7,106 bases of DNA. Source: Pseudomonadota bacterium (lineage in GTDB: Bacteria > Pseudomonadota > Alphaproteobacteria > JAKJEU01). Location: positions 1 through 7,106 of the forward strand of contig JAKJEU010000074.1 in NCBI GenBank assembly GCA_022705265.1. The letters are read 5' to 3'. Made by a program: the position numbers and the translations under genes. This document shows positions 5,258 to 7,106 of the stretch, piece after piece; positions within the stretch are counted from its first letter, which is position 1; each line of letters starts with the position of its first letter. Below the pieces are notes generated by a model. That model was given only the letters and a program-made list of their open reading frames with translations. It was not told where the DNA came from and searched no databases.

Positions 5258-6052
5258 TTATAAAAATTCACCATGATTTTTAAGAAATTCTTCTGCTTTT
5301 GACAAATCGTCTTCGGAATCAATTCCTTTTACATTTCCATATTCTTTGTAATCAACTATAACCATTCTTACTTTTATGTTATTTTCGATAAATCTTAATT
5401 GTTCTAAACCTTCGATTTTTTCATAAGCACCTTCTTCAAGTGAAGCAGGTTTATAACCATAAATTCCTACATGACGATAAATAGGCGAAACATCAGCAAT
5501 TTTTCTTAATTCTGCTTCATCTTTCATAGAAGGGATAATTGCTTTTGAAAACCAACAAGCATCCATGTTATTGTCCATAACGCAAGTTGTTCCTGTGTAA
5601 GGATTTTCTTGTTTTTTCTTTCTTAAATCATCAAGTTCTTTCCAATCAAGTTGAACACAAGCCGTTGCTACTTCAATTTCTTTGTCAAGCTCATAGCTTT
5701 GCAAGATATCAGAAATAACCCAAGGAGGGCATAATGGATAATCGCCGTGTAAATTAATAACAAAATCAGGTTTTACATCAACTTTTTTTACCGCTTCTAA
5801 AACTCTTTTGGCACTGCTTTCACAATCAGGAGAAGTAAGAACACATTCCATATTATGAGTTTTGCAAAATTCAACAATTCTTTCATCTTCGGTTGCGACA
5901 ACAACGCTTACACCGTTAAAAGATTTCGAAGATAATAATGCATTTTCATAAACCCTTAAAAGCATTTCCTTGCCGGCAATTTTTGCCAATGGCTTACCTG
6001 GAAATCTTTTTGAACCATATCGTGCAGGAATTACAATCAATTTATTTGTCAT
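5258..6052 (-). CDS. kdsB: 3-deoxy-manno-octulosonate cytidylyltransferase (CMP-Kdo synthetase)
   Basis: Cytosolic enzyme that activates Kdo with CTP to CMP-Kdo for lipid A-Kdo assembly in LPS. The 264 residues match the family in length and order: nucleotide-binding IPARYGSKRFPGKPLAKIAG (8-27), ATEDERI (53-59), the metal Asp in NLHGDYP (D104), WFSKAIIP (167-174), RHVGIYGY (193-200), EGLEQLR (214-220), and GIDSEDDL (243-250), which corresponds to GVDTPEDL of E. coli KdsB with its second metal Asp. Two normally conserved motifs differ. The family's HxSGTxR is CESSAKR (77-83), and QGDEP is HGDYP (102-106). The enzyme might therefore use a modified Kdo or related acid sugar, which is inference. 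The start overlaps the previous stop (ATGA, 4 bases) and has GAGGAG 5 bases upstream. It is the third gene of the DUF3426-thioredoxin-kdsB operon. Confidence 0.93.
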   Translation of the reverse strand: MTNKLIVIPARYGSKRFPGKPLAKIAGKEMLLRVYENALLSSKSFNGVSVVVATEDERIVEFCKTHNMECVLTSPDCESSAKRVLEAVKKVDVKPDFVINLHGDYPLCPPWVISDILQSYELDKEIEVATACVQLDWKELDDLRKKKQENPYTGTTCVMDNNMDACWFSKAIIPSMKDEAELRKIADVSPIYRHVGIYGYKPASLEEGAYEKIEGLEQLRFIENNIKVRMVIVDYKEYGNVKGIDSEDDLSKAEEFLKNHGEFL

Positions 6053-6579
6053 ATTTTCTCCTCATTTTTGATTTTGTTAATAGCTGGAATTATTTTGTTG
6101 TTTAAGTCATCTTCACTCATAACACCAAGCAAAGTATATCGTATTTTCATGTTTTCATCTACGATATAAGCCACAGGAAGTCCCATAGCATTAAATTTTT
6201 TCATTACTGACTTATTTTTATCAATACCATTTTGAGTAAAAGGATTACCATATTTTTCGAACATTTTTGACAATTTTTCATTATTATCAGAAACCGCAAC
6301 CCCGTAAATCGGAGCAATTCCCATATCCTTTATTTTATTTAACAAAGGCATTTCCTTTACACAATAAGGACACCAAGAAGCATAAAGTTTAATAATAGTA
6401 ACCTTATTCTTTTTGATCGATTTTATATCAAAATTTTGGCCTTCAATTTTATCAAGAGAAAATAAAGGTAAGTCTTTGTTTGCAACATAAAAGTTGTTAT
6501 TAGAAGGCTTTTCATTAAATATATTATATAAAAACACCACAGTTAAGAAAATTATGAATGTGTTATATATAAATTTCAT
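6049..6579 (-). CDS. DsbE/CcmG- or TlpA-like membrane-anchored thioredoxin
   Basis: A 176-residue thiol-disulfide oxidoreductase tethered to the inner membrane and facing the periplasm. Residues 4-20 form one uncleaved membrane anchor without a lipobox. The thioredoxin fold follows with the active site ASWCPYC (Cys70 and Cys73), IYGVAVSDNNEKL, and YGNPF, the element typical of CcmG/DsbE proteins. The cis-Pro loop is MGLPVAYIVD (Pro135), where CcmG usually has GVPETFLID. The family reduces apocytochrome c or other periplasmic disulfides. No cytochrome maturation genes flank it here, so a TlpA/ResA-like role in general envelope redox is equally possible. The ATG shares its A with the upstream stop (TAATG), and the stop overlaps kdsB by 4 bases, so it is tightly operonic. 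The Shine-Dalgarno is weak, consistent with translational coupling. Confidence 0.88.
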   Translation of the reverse strand: MKFIYNTFIIFLTVVFLYNIFNEKPSNNNFYVANKDLPLFSLDKIEGQNFDIKSIKKNKVTIIKLYASWCPYCVKEMPLLNKIKDMGIAPIYGVAVSDNNEKLSKMFEKYGNPFTQNGIDKNKSVMKKFNAMGLPVAYIVDENMKIRYTLLGVMSEDDLNNKIIPAINKIKNEEKI

Positions 6580-7106
6580 TACTTTTTATCTCTTGTAAAA
6601 GTAAGTTCGGCTTCCACCGCATTTAATGGAGGGTTTTCAATCCAAAAAGTAAAAGATTCGTTTTGACCAACCTCTAAAATTTTATTATCAAGACTGTAAA
6701 CAATGCTATCAACGATTATGTGATTTGTATCATAAAGAATAAGCATAGCTGATGGCAATTTTCTTGATTTTTCAGAGATATTTACAATTTTTCCTTTAAA
6801 CCAAAGATATTCCACACCTTCTTCGGTGGTTTTTTCTTTTACAACATCTTTAAATTCAAGCCCAAAACCAACAGGATAAACATCAATACCAAGTTTTTCA
6901 TAATAAGAAATAACCGCAGGAACCTCTTTTGCAAGTTCAAACCTTAAAAACCATAAGGAAGTTAAGCTAAAACATATCATTGAAAAGATGGATATAATAA
7001 AAAATTTAACAAAAGAAAATCCATGAGCGCTTTTTACTTTGTCAAAAGCATCAACTTTTTTTACCACTACATTTTCATTTGTTTCATTTGAAATTTGTTC
7101 AATAAT
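6579..7106 (-). CDS. DUF3426-type membrane protein, N-terminus beyond right edge
   Basis: The visible 175 residues are open to the window edge. The GTG at 7067 is an internal codon, since the same frame continues upstream as IIEQISNETNENVV. A membrane segment (FFIISIFSMICFSLTSLWFL) is followed by a C-terminal domain with the DUF3426 pattern: LWFKGKIVNISEKSRKLP, then AMLILYD, then the ILEVGQNESFTFWIENPP element and AEAELTF-like end (sequence AVEAELTFTRDKK). In alphaproteobacteria such proteins usually begin with a small MJ0042-type zinc ribbon (CxxC pairs), expected but not visible here. Their role is poorly defined. An envelope function is suggested by the membrane anchor and by co-transcription with the DsbE-like thioredoxin and kdsB. 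The stop overlaps the next start by one base. Confidence 0.82.
   Translation of the reverse strand: MIEQISNETNENVVVKKVDAFDKVKSAHGFSFVKFFIISIFSMICFSLTSLWFLRFELAKEVPAVISYYEKLGIDVYPVGFGLEFKDVVKEKTTEEGVEYLWFKGKIVNISEKSRKLPSAMLILYDTNHIIVDSIVYSLDNKILEVGQNESFTFWIENPPLNAVEAELTFTRDKK

Noticed and set aside
7065..7067. GTG at 7067 as start of the DUF3426 protein
   Set aside because: The same frame stays open to the window edge, and the family normally carries an N-terminal zinc ribbon and linker before the membrane segment.
1..7106. CRISPR array, tRNA, rRNA, insertion sequence or phage attachment site
   Set aside because: No regularly spaced direct repeats, cloverleaf-type sequence, transposase-like frame or terminal inverted repeats were seen on either strand.

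Overview
This is an AT-rich stretch (roughly one third G+C by eye) of a Gram-negative bacterial chromosome. The diderm assignment rests on a Kdo cytidylyltransferase (LPS synthesis), a DsbE/CcmG-type periplasmic thioredoxin, two lipobox proteins and a secretin-like outer-membrane protein. The membrane-anchored DUF3426 protein next to these envelope genes best fits a low-GC alphaproteobacterium of the host-associated or gut type. That lineage call is inference. TGA is used as a stop, so the standard bacterial code applies.

Layout. Bases 1-2762 carry three genes on the + strand: the C-terminal part of an uncharacterised charged protein (open at the left edge), a 376-residue cytoplasmic-looking protein with an extreme Asp/Val tract, and a 412-residue lipoprotein that reads as a small, divergent secretin (N-domains plus a degenerate C-terminal domain). 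The last two are packed with only one base between stop and preferred start. The group ends in a long composite hairpin terminator (2784-2847). A stand-alone Nudix hydrolase follows on + (2890-3399). It converges on the minus-strand genes across a hairpin with a T-run on the minus strand (3401-3431).

Bases 3438-7106 are all minus-strand and fall into two transcription blocks. The upstream block (right side) is DUF3426 protein -> DsbE-like thioredoxin -> KdsB, joined by stop/start overlaps of 1 and 4 bases. The downstream block begins at a near-consensus promoter (TTGAAT, 17 bases, TATAAT) and a strong Shine-Dalgarno. It encodes a 265-residue protein with a PPC-like beta-sandwich but no signal peptide, a 65-residue acidic lipoprotein, and a 245-residue basic protein of unknown function, ending at the shared hairpin.

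How the parts may work together. The right block is envelope biogenesis. The left block may belong to a secretin-dependent machine (type IVb pilus-like or secretion system) whose other genes lie beyond the left edge. The middle three-gene block is unrecognised and may be a lineage-specific surface or export cassette. The most interesting leads are the secretin-like lipoprotein with its acidic partner gene, the uncharacterised three-gene cassette, and the altered active-site motifs of the KdsB homologue. None of these is proven novel from sequence alone.
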